Source of the DNA: Chloroflexaceae bacterium
Lineage (GTDB): Bacteria; Chloroflexota; Chloroflexia; Chloroflexales; Chloroflexaceae
Direction: 5' to 3'
DNA length: 12,474 nucleotides
NCBI GenBank assembly: GCA_026417815.1
Contig: JAOACN010000330.1
Coordinates: forward strand, 1-12,474
This document shows, piece after piece, positions 6,626 through 12,474 of this stretch. A model generated the notes under the pieces. It saw only the letters and a list, made by a program, of their open reading frames with translations. It had not been told where the DNA came from and did no database searches. Both the position numbers and the translations under genes were made by a program. Every line of letters starts with the position of its first letter. The first letter of the stretch is position 1.

Positions 6626-6660
6626 GTTCGGGAGGAGGCGTGGCCTTCTCGCAACCCTCC
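6626..6660 (-). repeat. R2-like repeat in reverse orientation after livF
   Basis: Read on the minus strand it begins GGAGGGTT, centres on GAGAAGGC-CAC-GCCTCCTC (an 8-bp stem with one mismatch) and ends in CCCGAAC. That is the same order of blocks as R2 copies B and C. Similarity is looser than among the + strand copies, so membership is tentative. It starts 11 bases after the livF stop. Confidence 0.45.
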
Positions 6661-6698
6661 AGAGTACGTCAGGTATGCACCGCGCCTGACTCTCCCTG

Positions 6699-6846
6699 GT
6701 CACTTTGCCGCTGGCGGGGGGGGCGGGGGCCGCAGGCCCCCGAAGATCTTTCCTTCCTGGCGCGGCGAAGCCGCGCCAGGAAGGGGAATGCCTGGAGGGG
6801 TGCAACCCCTCCGAACCGCCTCGCAGCAGAAGCCGCGGCAAGTGAC
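6699..6846. repeat. Composite palindromic element (R1 copy 2) between convergent genes
   Basis: The left end GTCACTTTGCCGC (6699-6711) is the reverse complement, with one extra T, of the right end GCGGCAAGTGAC (6835-6846). Inside are three hairpins in a row: CGGGGGCC-GCA-GGCCCCCG (6724-6742), a 15-bp perfect stem with GAA triloop (6752-6766 with 6770-6784), and GGAGGGGT-GCA-ACCCCTCC (6794-6812). Positions 6699-6733 match R1 copy 1 (2116-2150) at 31 of 35 bases. It fills most of the 257-bp gap between livF and the murF-alr stop and could serve as a two-way transcription barrier. No ORF of its own and no T-runs were seen. Confidence 0.6.
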
Positions 6847-6872
6847 AGCGTAGAGCTAAGCCGGTTACAACC

Positions 6873-9407
6873 TTAATGCCTCCACTCCTCGCCAACCTCA
6901 CGGGGGACCCTGGGTAAGATGCCGGTGACGACTTCGTAGGTAATCGTCCCCAGCCAGGCCGCCACTTCTTCGGCGCTGATCGCTTCGTCCCCCTGCGCGC
7001 CGATCAGCGTTACCGCGTCGCCCCGGCGCACGCCAGGGATGTCGGTCACGTCCACCATGGCGTAATCCATACAGATGCGCCCGACGATCGGCGCGCGCCG
7101 TCCGCGTATGAGCACTTCGCGCCAGGGCGGGTTGCGGCGCAGCCCGTCGGCATAGCCCACGGGGATAGTGGCGATACGGCTGGGCCGCGCGGTCACAAAT
7201 GCGCCCCCGTAGGAGATGGGCGTGCCGGGCGGGTGTTCGCGCACCTGGGCCACTTCGCTATGGAAGCTCAGGGCGGCGCGAAAGCCCTCCGGAAGGGCAA
7301 TGGCGGGGCCGGGGGCCAGGCCGTAGCAGACGATGCCCGGGCGCGCCATGTCGAGGCGCGCCGCCGGCAGGCGCAGCAGCGCGGCGCTGTTGGCGGCGTG
7401 GGCCGTGGGCGGGCGCAGCCCGGCCGCCGCGAGTTCGCGCAGCAGGCCGGTGAAGATGGCCAGTTGCGCCTCGGTTTGCCGCAGGTCAGGAGCGTCGGCG
7501 CTGGCGAAGTGGGTGTAGATGCCGCTCACCTCCAGACCCGCCAGCCCCCGGAGCCAGGCGAGGAAGGTTCCGGTTTCGGCCGGTGGCAGGCCCAGGCGAG
7601 CCATGCCCGTATCAACCTTGATGTGCACCCGCGCTGGCCGGCCCCGGGCCAGGCCCGCGGCGTGGAGGGCCTCGGCGGCGTCGGGGTCGAAGAGGGTGCA
7701 TTCCAGGCCCAGGGCGACGGCCTCTTCGGCCTGCCAGGGGGGCAGATAGCCCAGTACCAGGATGGGGGCGCTGATGCCTGCCTGCCGCAGCGCCCGCCCC
7801 TCGCCCAGGGTGGCGACGGCCACGGCCACTGCTCCCCCTCCCAGGGCGGCCCGCGCCGCGCGCACGGCGCCGTGGCCGTAGCCGTCGCCCTTGAGCACGA
7901 CCATGAGCGGCACGCCCGCCAGGGCGCGGAGCCGCCGCACGTTGCCCGCGATGGCGTCGAGGTCAATGCGCAGCCAGGTCGGCCGGTCGGGAGCGCCGAC
8001 ACGCACGCTGTGCCAGGCTGGTTCCTGGCGCACCAGGTGCGCGCTGGCGCCAGGTTCGACCAGCCTGGCGACGACGCGCTCCATGCGCGCCTCGGCGCTG
8101 CCCTTGACCAGGATCAAGTCGCCTGGCCCGAGGTTGGCCGGCAGGGCGTTGACGGCGGCGGCGCTGGTGTCAACCACGTTGATGGGCAGATCGGGGCGCG
8201 CGGCCCGCGCGGCATCGGCGGCGACGACGCCCCAGTCACCCTTGAGGATCAGCCCGTCAACGCAGCGGGCAGCCAGGGCGCCCAGTTCGCGGGCCACGGC
8301 AATCGCGGCCTCCGGCGGCAGGTCGGAGAGGGCCCCCAGGATGGCAATGCGGCGCCGGGCGGGGAGCGCGGCGAGGGCGCGCAGGGCGGCGCGTACCGAG
8401 GGCGCCGTGGCGCTGAAACTGTCGTCGAGCACCGTGGCCCCGCTGGCAGCCGGCAGGGGCCGCAGGCGCCCGGCGGGCGGGTCGAGGCGCGCCAGGGCCG
8501 CCGCGCAGGTCGCCAGATCCACGCCACAGACCAGACCCACAGCGGCGGCGGCCAGGGTGGCATACACCGCCGGCTCGCCCAGAAGGGGCACGTGGGCCTC
8601 AACCGTCTCGGCGCCACGGCGCAGGCGCAGGCGGGTGCCATCAAGGTCGTAGCGTGGCGCCTCGGCCCACAGATCCAGGCCGGGGGTAAGGCCGTACAAG
8701 AAGGCGCGGGACGCGCCCATAGCCAGCGCGCGCACCCGGGGATCGTCGCCGTTGAGCACCGCGACGCCCTCGGGGGGCAGGGCGGCGACCAGGGCGCCCT
8801 TCTCGGCGGCGACGCCGTTCAGGTCCCCCAGGCCGCGGAGGTGGGTTTCACCCACAGCGGTGACCACGGCGACACGGGGTGGAAAGAGGGCCGCGAGCCG
8901 GGCAATCTCGCCGGGGCGATCGCTGCCGTACTCCAGCACGGCGAAGCGGTGCCGCGCCTCCAGGCGCGCCAGGGCGATGGGCAGGCCCAGCAGCGAGTTG
9001 AAGCTCCGCCGGCTCTGGAAGGTGGGGGCCAGGGTCGCTAGCACGGCGGTGATGGCGCGGCGAGTGGCGGTCTTGCCGACGCTGCCGGTCACACCGATGA
9101 CCCGTGGAGCGACGGCGGCCAGGCGCGCGGCGGCCCAGCGTTGCAGCAGGGCCTGCGGGTCGTCGCTGAGCACCACCGTGGCGGCGCCGGGGTCGGCAGG
9201 GGGCCAGCGGCAGAGGACGCCGGTGGCCCCGGCGGCCAGCGCGGCGGGGATGTAATCGTGCCCGTCGGCGCGCGGGGTGCGCAGGGCGATGAAACACGCC
9301 CCGGGCGTGGTGAGGCGCGAGTCGTAGGACCAGTCGGCGAAGGTGGTCGCGCGGGGAGCGGTGTGCAGGCGCCCGCCCGCCGCGAGCAGTTCGTCAAGCG
9401 CAATCAT
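6873..9407 (-). CDS. Fused MurF-like Mur ligase and alanine racemase
   Basis: This is an 844-residue two-domain enzyme. Residues 1-450 are MurF-like: an N-terminal substrate domain (SYDSRLTTPGACFIALR, 27-43), P-loop GSVGKTA (108-114, Lys112), His189 in VGETHL, the carbamylated-Lys candidate Lys203, NGDDPRV (219-225) and VKGSAEARM (434-442). MurF joins D-Ala-D-Ala to the UDP-muramoyl tripeptide. Residues about 475-844 are alanine racemase (L-Ala to D-Ala, PLP): Lys506 in VLKGDGYGHG, THFASAD (632-638), RPGIVCYG (689-696), catalytic Tyr733 in ISYGGAF, GYADGL (751-756) and GRICMD (776-781). MurF-Alr fusions are known in Bacteroidota. In the MurF half the usual DDxYNAN motif reads DDSFSAT (328-334) and the NN(D/E)xG motif reads NSLLG (137-141), so that activity is uncertain. 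ATG at 9407 is the only sensible start: longer in-frame sequence upstream is intergenic repeat. Confidence 0.9.
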   Translation of the reverse strand: MIALDELLAAGGRLHTAPRATTFADWSYDSRLTTPGACFIALRTPRADGHDYIPAALAAGATGVLCRWPPADPGAATVVLSDDPQALLQRWAAARLAAVAPRVIGVTGSVGKTATRRAITAVLATLAPTFQSRRSFNSLLGLPIALARLEARHRFAVLEYGSDRPGEIARLAALFPPRVAVVTAVGETHLRGLGDLNGVAAEKGALVAALPPEGVAVLNGDDPRVRALAMGASRAFLYGLTPGLDLWAEAPRYDLDGTRLRLRRGAETVEAHVPLLGEPAVYATLAAAAVGLVCGVDLATCAAALARLDPPAGRLRPLPAASGATVLDDSFSATAPSVRAALRALAALPARRRIAILGALSDLPPEAAIAVARELGALAARCVDGLILKGDWGVVAADAARAARPDLPINVVDTSAAAVNALPANLGPGDLILVKGSAEARMERVVARLVEPGASAHLVRQEPAWHSVRVGAPDRPTWLRIDLDAIAGNVRRLRALAGVPLMVVLKGDGYGHGAVRAARAALGGGAVAVAVATLGEGRALRQAGISAPILVLGYLPPWQAEEAVALGLECTLFDPDAAEALHAAGLARGRPARVHIKVDTGMARLGLPPAETGTFLAWLRGLAGLEVSGIYTHFASADAPDLRQTEAQLAIFTGLLRELAAAGLRPPTAHAANSAALLRLPAARLDMARPGIVCYGLAPGPAIALPEGFRAALSFHSEVAQVREHPPGTPISYGGAFVTARPSRIATIPVGYADGLRRNPPWREVLIRGRRAPIVGRICMDYAMVDVTDIPGVRRGDAVTLIGAQGDEAISAEEVAAWLGTITYEVVTGILPRVPREVGEEWRH

Positions 9408-9414
9408 GCCCGGT

Positions 9415-9420
9415 ATTATA
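9415..9420 (-). promoter_or_regulatory. -10 box giving a near-leaderless murF-alr transcript
   Basis: On the minus strand a perfect TATAAT occupies 9420-9415, and the ATG begins 7 bases after it. A transcript starting at the normal distance would begin at or within a base or two of the start codon. No Shine-Dalgarno fits in the gap. A good -35 is not apparent 16-18 bp upstream. The box is seen in the sequence; the leaderless reading is inference. Confidence 0.4.
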
Positions 9421-9449
9421 ATGTTTCTCAACGCACATCGCTGTTCACC

Positions 9450-9467
9450 GGGAGGGTCTGGCAGGGC
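9450..9467 (+). repeat. Partial R2 repeat, copy D
   Basis: GGGAGGGTCTGGCAGGGC matches the left half of the R2 element with one change, then similarity is lost: the GAA loop and right arm are missing. It is a truncated or decayed copy in the divergent intergenic region, 145-163 bp from the intact copy C. Confidence 0.6.
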
Positions 9468-9525
9468 TGATGCAACGTCCGCTTCCGGCGGGGGGTGGGA
9501 GCGGCTACGCCGCCCGATACGGTCA

Positions 9526-9570
9526 TGTTTCGTTGGTTCTGGCGGCGTAACCGCCAGAACCAACGAAACA
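9526..9570. repeat. Perfect 20-bp inverted repeat with 5-base loop
   Basis: Positions 9526-9545 (beginning TGTTTCGTTGG) are the exact reverse complement of 9551-9570, around the loop CGTAA. It lies midway between the divergent murF-alr and EamA-permease genes. It is the longest uninterrupted stem in the window and differs in sequence from R1 and R2. No T-run follows. It could be a miniature element, a terminator for unseen transcription, or a protein-binding palindrome. Confidence 0.85.
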
Positions 9571-9571
9571 C

Positions 9572-9598
9572 GTGGGGTCTGGGGCTCGCCCCACAGAC
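9572..9598. repeat. Second hairpin with two alternative pairings
   Basis: GTGGGG (9572-9577) can pair with CCCCAC (9589-9594). Alternatively GTCTG (9577-9581) can pair with CAGAC (9594-9598), with an inner GGG/CCC stem and a two-base bulge. It directly follows the 20-bp inverted repeat. The overlap of the two folds is visible; switching between them is speculation. Confidence 0.4.
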
Positions 9599-9611
9599 TA
9601 TGTATTAGCCC

Positions 9612-9648
9612 TGGAGGGTCTGGGAGGGCGAAGCCCTCCCAGAAACAT
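9612..9648 (+). repeat. Palindromic repeat R2, intact copy C upstream of the EamA gene
   Basis: The stem TCTGGGAGGGC (9619-9629) with GCCCTCCCAGA (9633-9643) is perfect over 11 bp around a GAA triloop. The 37-bp unit agrees with copy B (3524-3560) at 34 positions, including the head and the AACAT tail. It ends 29 bases before the permease ATG at 9678, a spacing larger than at livM. Confidence 0.88.
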
Positions 9649-9677
9649 TCTTTTTCTTCTATCGAAACAGGCATCCA

Positions 9678-10631
9678 ATGAGCAAAGTTGCCGTCGCGCG
9701 GCGCGTTGAGCGAGCCACCTGGGTGTGGATGGGGGTGGCGCTGCTGGCCCACACTGGCTGGGGCGCCTATCCGGTGCTGGCGCGCTACCTCCAGACCGTG
9801 AGCGCCCTGCCCAGTATGGCCTTGCTCTCCCTTGGCAACCTGATCGCCCTGCTGGTGTACGGGCCGTTCGCGTTGCCGCATGTTGACGGGCGGGTGCTGC
9901 GCTCGCGGGTGATCTGGGCCTTTGCCCTGGTCGTAGTGCTGCGAGCGATCACCAATCTCCTTGCCGCCCGCTACACGCTGGCGATCTACGTCCAGTTGAT
10001 TACCCTGATGACGCCTCTCCTGGTGGCCTTTCTGAGCGCGGGGCTGTTCCGCGAGGCCCTGCCGCCCTTCACCTGGCCCGCGATTGGCTTCTCGTTCGTC
10101 GGCTCGCTGCTGATGATGAGCGGCGACCTCGGCGGTGGAGGTCCGCTGCTCCGTATCGGCGCGGGCGACCTGGTCGGTCTGGCCCTGGCATTGGCCTCGG
10201 CCCTGTGTCTGGCCTTCTACATGCTCCTGGTGCCGCGGGCAGCGCAACGGGACGTTTCGGGTGAAGCGGTGCTGCTGGTGCAGTTGATCGCCCTGACCCT
10301 GACCACCGGCGTGCTCAGCGCGATCCTGGGCGAGGATCCGGGACGCTTCGCCGCCATCGGCGGGAGCGACTGGGCGGTGTTCGGCGCCTTCGTCGGTTTT
10401 GTGCTGATCGGGGCCAATGTGGGGCAGATCGCCGCCCTGCGACGCCTGGGCGCGCCGCGGGTCAGCAGCACGATGGCCTGGCGGCTGATTGCCACCCTGG
10501 CGCTGGCGGCGCTGCTGCTCGGCGAGCGCCTGACCTCGCCCTGGCAGGCCCTGGGGGCGGTGATGGTCCTGGTCACCATTACCGTCTACCTCTCGCGGCA
10601 GCGGCAGGGCGTTGCCGCGCATGAACCGTGA
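9678..10631 (+). CDS. EamA/DMT-family membrane transporter
   Basis: The 317-residue, very hydrophobic protein has about ten predicted membrane segments in two similar halves, as in the drug/metabolite transporter superfamily. The first half opens VWMGVALLAHTGWGAYPVLARYL (16-38) and includes ITLMTPLLVAFLSAGLFRE, the typical end-of-repeat helix with a terminal Glu. The second half ends WRLIATLALAALLLGERLT followed by a helix, the matching position. Such proteins export or import amino acids, nucleotides or other metabolites; the substrate cannot be read from sequence. The ATG at 9678 has only weak upstream purines (AACAGG, 9666-9671). The dipeptide epimerase gene follows after 79 bp on the same strand, so co-transcription is plausible. 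Confidence 0.85.
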   Translation: MSKVAVARRVERATWVWMGVALLAHTGWGAYPVLARYLQTVSALPSMALLSLGNLIALLVYGPFALPHVDGRVLRSRVIWAFALVVVLRAITNLLAARYTLAIYVQLITLMTPLLVAFLSAGLFREALPPFTWPAIGFSFVGSLLMMSGDLGGGGPLLRIGAGDLVGLALALASALCLAFYMLLVPRAAQRDVSGEAVLLVQLIALTLTTGVLSAILGEDPGRFAAIGGSDWAVFGAFVGFVLIGANVGQIAALRRLGAPRVSSTMAWRLIATLALAALLLGERLTSPWQALGAVMVLVTITVYLSRQRQGVAAHEP

Positions 10632-10710
10632 TGCCATTTTGGATTGGCGTATGGCGTCCGGGTCGTATCTGGCGATTATGCCCGCGCGGGCCGTTGAACA
10701 GGAATAACCT

Positions 10711-11793
10711 ATGGCAGCAGCAACCACCATTCGCGCCCTCTATGTTGAGCGTCTGGACATCCCTTTGCGCGCGCCGTTCGGCATCGCTGGCGGGGCGCAG
10801 GAGCTGGCCCGTAACCTGCTGGTGACGCTGGAACTGGCCGACGGCACGCGCGGCTACGGCGAAGCCGCGCCCTTCCCGGCCTTTAACGGCGAGACGCAGG
10901 CCAGCGCCCTCGCGGCGATCGAGGCGGTACGCCCGCGCATCGAGGGGGCCGACGTGCGCGAGTGGCGCGCGATCGCCGCGATGCTGCGCGAGACCATCGG
11001 GAAGGTGGGCAGCGCCCGCTGCGCCATCGAAACCGCCGTTCTCGACGCCCTCACCCGTCGGGCGGGGATGCCGCTCTACGTTTTCTTTGGCGGCGCGAGC
11101 GACGCCCTGGAGACGGATATGACCGTTACCACCGGCACGGTTGAGGAGGCGGAGGTTGCGGCGCGGGAGATAGGGGCGCGCGGGATTCGGGTGATCAAGG
11201 TCAAGATCGGCGCGGGTGACCTGGCTCTCGACCTGGCGCGGATTGGCGCCATTCACGCCGTTGCCCCCGACGCGCCGCTGATCCTCGATGGCAACGGCGG
11301 GATGAGCGCCGACACCACCCTGGCGCTGCTGGGCGCGTTGCAGGCGCAGGGTCTGCGTCCGGCGCTGCTGGAGCAGCCGGTGCCCGCCGATGACTGGGAA
11401 GGGTTGCGGCAGCTCACGCGCTGGTCCGGCGTACCCGTGGCCGCCGATGAAAGCGCCGCCAGCGTCGCCAGCGTGCTGCGCCTGGCCGCCGAGCATGCCG
11501 CCGACGTGATCAACATCAAACTCATGAAGTGCGGAGTGGTCGAGGCGCTCGAGATCGCGGCGATCGCCCGCGCCGCCGGCCTGGGACTGATGATCGGCGG
11601 GATGGTCGAATCCACGCTCGCGATGACCATGGCGGCCCACTTCGCCGCCGGATTGGGCGGCTTCACCTTCGTGGATCTCGATACGCCAATGTTTCTGGCT
11701 GAGAACCCCTTCAAGGGCGGCTTTCGCCAGCAAGGGGCCCGGCTCAGTCTCGACCACATCGCGGCCGGACACGGGGTGGAGCCGCGAGGCTGA
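10711..11793 (+). CDS. Dipeptide epimerase (L-Ala-D/L-Glu epimerase type, enolase superfamily)
   Basis: The 360-residue protein has an N-terminal capping domain (1-125) and an (alpha/beta) barrel. It carries the muconate-lactonizing-type catalytic set: Lys163-x-Lys165 (VIKVKIG) as one base, metal ligands Asp193 (ILDGNG), Glu221 (LLEQP) and Asp246 (AADES), and Lys270 (NIKLMKCG) as the opposite base. The D-x-D pair Asp322/Asp324 in VDLDTP, with GGMVES at 296-301, is the mark of dipeptide epimerases, where it binds the substrate's amino group. Members interconvert L-Ala-D-Glu and L-Ala-L-Glu during peptidoglycan recycling, but relatives differ in dipeptide preference, so specificity is open. AGGAA at 10700-10704 precedes the ATG by 6 nt. 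A 12-bp palindrome (10680-10691) lies in the short gap after the EamA gene. Confidence 0.9.
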   Translation: MAAATTIRALYVERLDIPLRAPFGIAGGAQELARNLLVTLELADGTRGYGEAAPFPAFNGETQASALAAIEAVRPRIEGADVREWRAIAAMLRETIGKVGSARCAIETAVLDALTRRAGMPLYVFFGGASDALETDMTVTTGTVEEAEVAAREIGARGIRVIKVKIGAGDLALDLARIGAIHAVAPDAPLILDGNGGMSADTTLALLGALQAQGLRPALLEQPVPADDWEGLRQLTRWSGVPVAADESAASVASVLRLAAEHAADVINIKLMKCGVVEALEIAAIARAAGLGLMIGGMVESTLAMTMAAHFAAGLGGFTFVDLDTPMFLAENPFKGGFRQQGARLSLDHIAAGHGVEPRG

Positions 11794-11828
11794 CGCATCC
11801 CGGAGGGTTGAGTTGCCAGTACGTTGTC

Positions 11829-11852
11829 CAGGCCCCCAGGCCCCCAGGCCCC
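11829..11852. repeat. Three tandem copies of an 8-bp unit
   Basis: CAGGCCCC occurs three times head to tail, followed by one more C. It starts 36 bases after the epimerase stop. Such short arrays can vary in copy number by slippage, but nothing indicates a function. Confidence 0.8.
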
Positions 11853-11980
11853 CGCTTGTGGCAGCGCCGCGTCGAACTGGTAAAGGAGAGGCGCCGCACC
11901 ATCCCATCCGCCGGATAAACCTGGCCATGGGGTAGAAGTTCCATCCAAAATCAACCGGCTACGCTTGGATCTTCTTACCA

Positions 11981-12009
11981 TAGTCACGTGCGTCTGCCCG
12001 CCCTATACT
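11981..12009 (+). promoter_or_regulatory. Possible promoter for the response regulator
   Basis: TAGTCA (11981-11986, 4/6) and TATACT (12004-12009, 5/6) are separated by 17 bp and point at the gene starting at 12099, predicting a leader of about 83 nt. The -10 sits in the most AT-rich part of this gap. Confidence 0.45.
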
Positions 12010-12098
12010 GAAAAGAATACCGGATATGATCGCACCGAAGCTCCCTCGCGCCGGGGCCGGCGTCGAGAGGGGCTCGTTGTCTTTTGCGAGCGTAGCGT

Positions 12099-12455
12099 AT
12101 GACGACGCGACTCTTAATCGCCGATGACGATCCGCTTATTCGTATGAACCTGCGGGAGATGCTGCAAGAGCAGGGGTATCTGGTCGTAGGCGAAACCGGC
12201 GACGGGTTAAGCGCGGTGAACCTCACCCGGCAGGTGCGCCCGGAGCTGGTGCTGCTCGATGTGAAGATGCCGCACATGGACGGTATCACCGCGGCGAAGA
12301 TGATCTACGACGAACACCTTGCGCCGGTGCTGTTGCTCACGGCCTACAGTTCGCGCGAGCTAGTTGAGCAGGCGCGGGCCGCCGGGGTGCTGGGATACCT
12401 GCTCAAACCGGTGCGTGACGCTGAGTTGATGGCGCTCATCGAAGTAACCGTGGCT
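12099..12455 (+). CDS. PdtaR/AmiR-NasT-like response regulator, receiver domain, 3' end missing
   Basis: The first 119 residues form an almost complete phosphoacceptor receiver domain: acidic pocket Asp9-Asp11 (IADDDPLIR), phosphorylated Asp54 (LLDVKMP), Thr81 (LLTAYSS) and Lys103 (LLKPV). The run LIRMNLREMLQEQGYLVVGE and the AAGVLGYLLKPV segment resemble PdtaR-type regulators, whose C-terminal ANTAR domain binds RNA and prevents transcription termination. That domain is not present here because the contig ends, so the class is inferred from the receiver alone. An in-frame TAG at 12093-12095 forces a start at or after 12099. No Shine-Dalgarno is evident. The frame stays open through the adapter at 12456-12474, adding false residues LSLIHI. 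Confidence 0.85.
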
Positions 12456-12474
12456 CTGTCTCTTATACACATCT
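12456..12474. other. Tn5/Nextera mosaic-end adapter (sequencing artefact)
   Basis: The last 19 bases, CTGTCTCTTATACACATCT, are exactly the 19-bp transposase mosaic end used in Nextera library preparation. It sits flush with the contig end and interrupts an otherwise conserved receiver domain. It should be trimmed; it is not host sequence. Confidence 0.97.

Larger units (their letters stand above)
11794..12098 (+). other. Intergenic region before the response regulator, no gene seen
   Basis: These 305 bases hold three tandem copies of CAGGCCCC (11829-11852), a loose ATCCAA/TTGGAT inverted pair (11943-11948 and 11965-11970), the promoter described at 11981-12009, and a small CGAG/CTCG hairpin at 12064-12076. 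Frames across it on either strand resemble nothing known. No T-rich terminator for the epimerase gene is visible. Confidence 0.5.

Noticed and set aside
7233..9041. 602-residue + strand ORF opposite murF-alr
   Set aside because: It is a shadow ORF of low-complexity composition. The minus strand carries recognisable catalytic motifs throughout.
9408..10730. N-terminal extension of the murF-alr frame (to 1285 residues)
   Set aside because: The extension translates intergenic palindromes and the antisense of the EamA gene. The Mur ligase domain begins at the Met encoded at 9407.
10628..10825. 65-residue ORF overlapping the EamA stop and the epimerase start
   Set aside because: It lies in a different frame from the epimerase, has no recognisable domain and ends inside a strong gene. 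The epimerase has its own ribosome-binding site and ATG at 10711.
11941..11950. CCATCCAAAA shared with 320-329 upstream of livK
   Set aside because: One shared 10-mer in AT-richer upstream DNA may be chance. The flanks differ, so no common operator is claimed.

Overview
The window reads as one end-to-end contig from a high-GC bacterium. Its last 19 bases (12456-12474) are the Tn5/Nextera mosaic-end adapter, not genome. The gene content and the many short GC-rich palindromes with GAA/GCA triloops between genes suggest a Chloroflexota (Roseiflexus/Chloroflexus-like) relative. That placement is inference from general resemblance, not a database result.

Layout. Positions 1-627 are non-coding: a 52-bp tandem repeat and strong hairpin at the left edge, a G-rich stretch, a sigma70-like promoter (279-307), an inverted repeat around a TATAAT box (316-350), and a long leader. 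Positions 628-6615 hold a complete branched-chain/polar amino-acid type (LIV/HAAT) ABC importer on the + strand: a lipoprotein binding protein (livK-like), two permeases (livH, livM) and two ATPases (livG, livF). The binding-protein gene is separated from the permease/ATPase genes by a terminator-like hairpin, a second strong hairpin and a possible second promoter. Every junction inside the block carries a hairpin. Positions 6616-6872 are a palindrome-rich gap between convergent genes. Positions 6873-9407 (- strand) encode an 844-residue fusion of a divergent MurF-like Mur ligase with a canonical-looking alanine racemase. Positions 9408-9677 are a divergent intergenic region with a near-leaderless promoter for the fusion, a perfect 20-bp inverted repeat and two copies of a palindromic repeat. 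Positions 9678-11793 carry an EamA/DMT-type permease and an enolase-superfamily dipeptide (L-Ala-D/L-Glu type) epimerase. Positions 12099-12455 are the start of a PdtaR/AmiR-NasT-like response regulator, cut by the contig end.

How the genes fit together. The first block is a self-contained high-affinity amino-acid (or small amide/urea-like solute) importer. The second group has a cell-wall flavour: D-alanine supply (Alr), D-Ala-D-Ala addition or a related ligation (MurF-like), and conversion of L-Ala-D-Glu-type dipeptides released from peptidoglycan (epimerase), with a drug/metabolite-type permease beside the epimerase that could carry a related solute. The functional link is inferred from neighbourhood only.

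No CRISPR array, tRNA, rRNA, transposase, phage gene or obvious novel defence system was seen. The most unusual signals are the dispersed hairpin families lying just upstream of start codons and around the importer block, and the altered motifs in the MurF half of the fusion.
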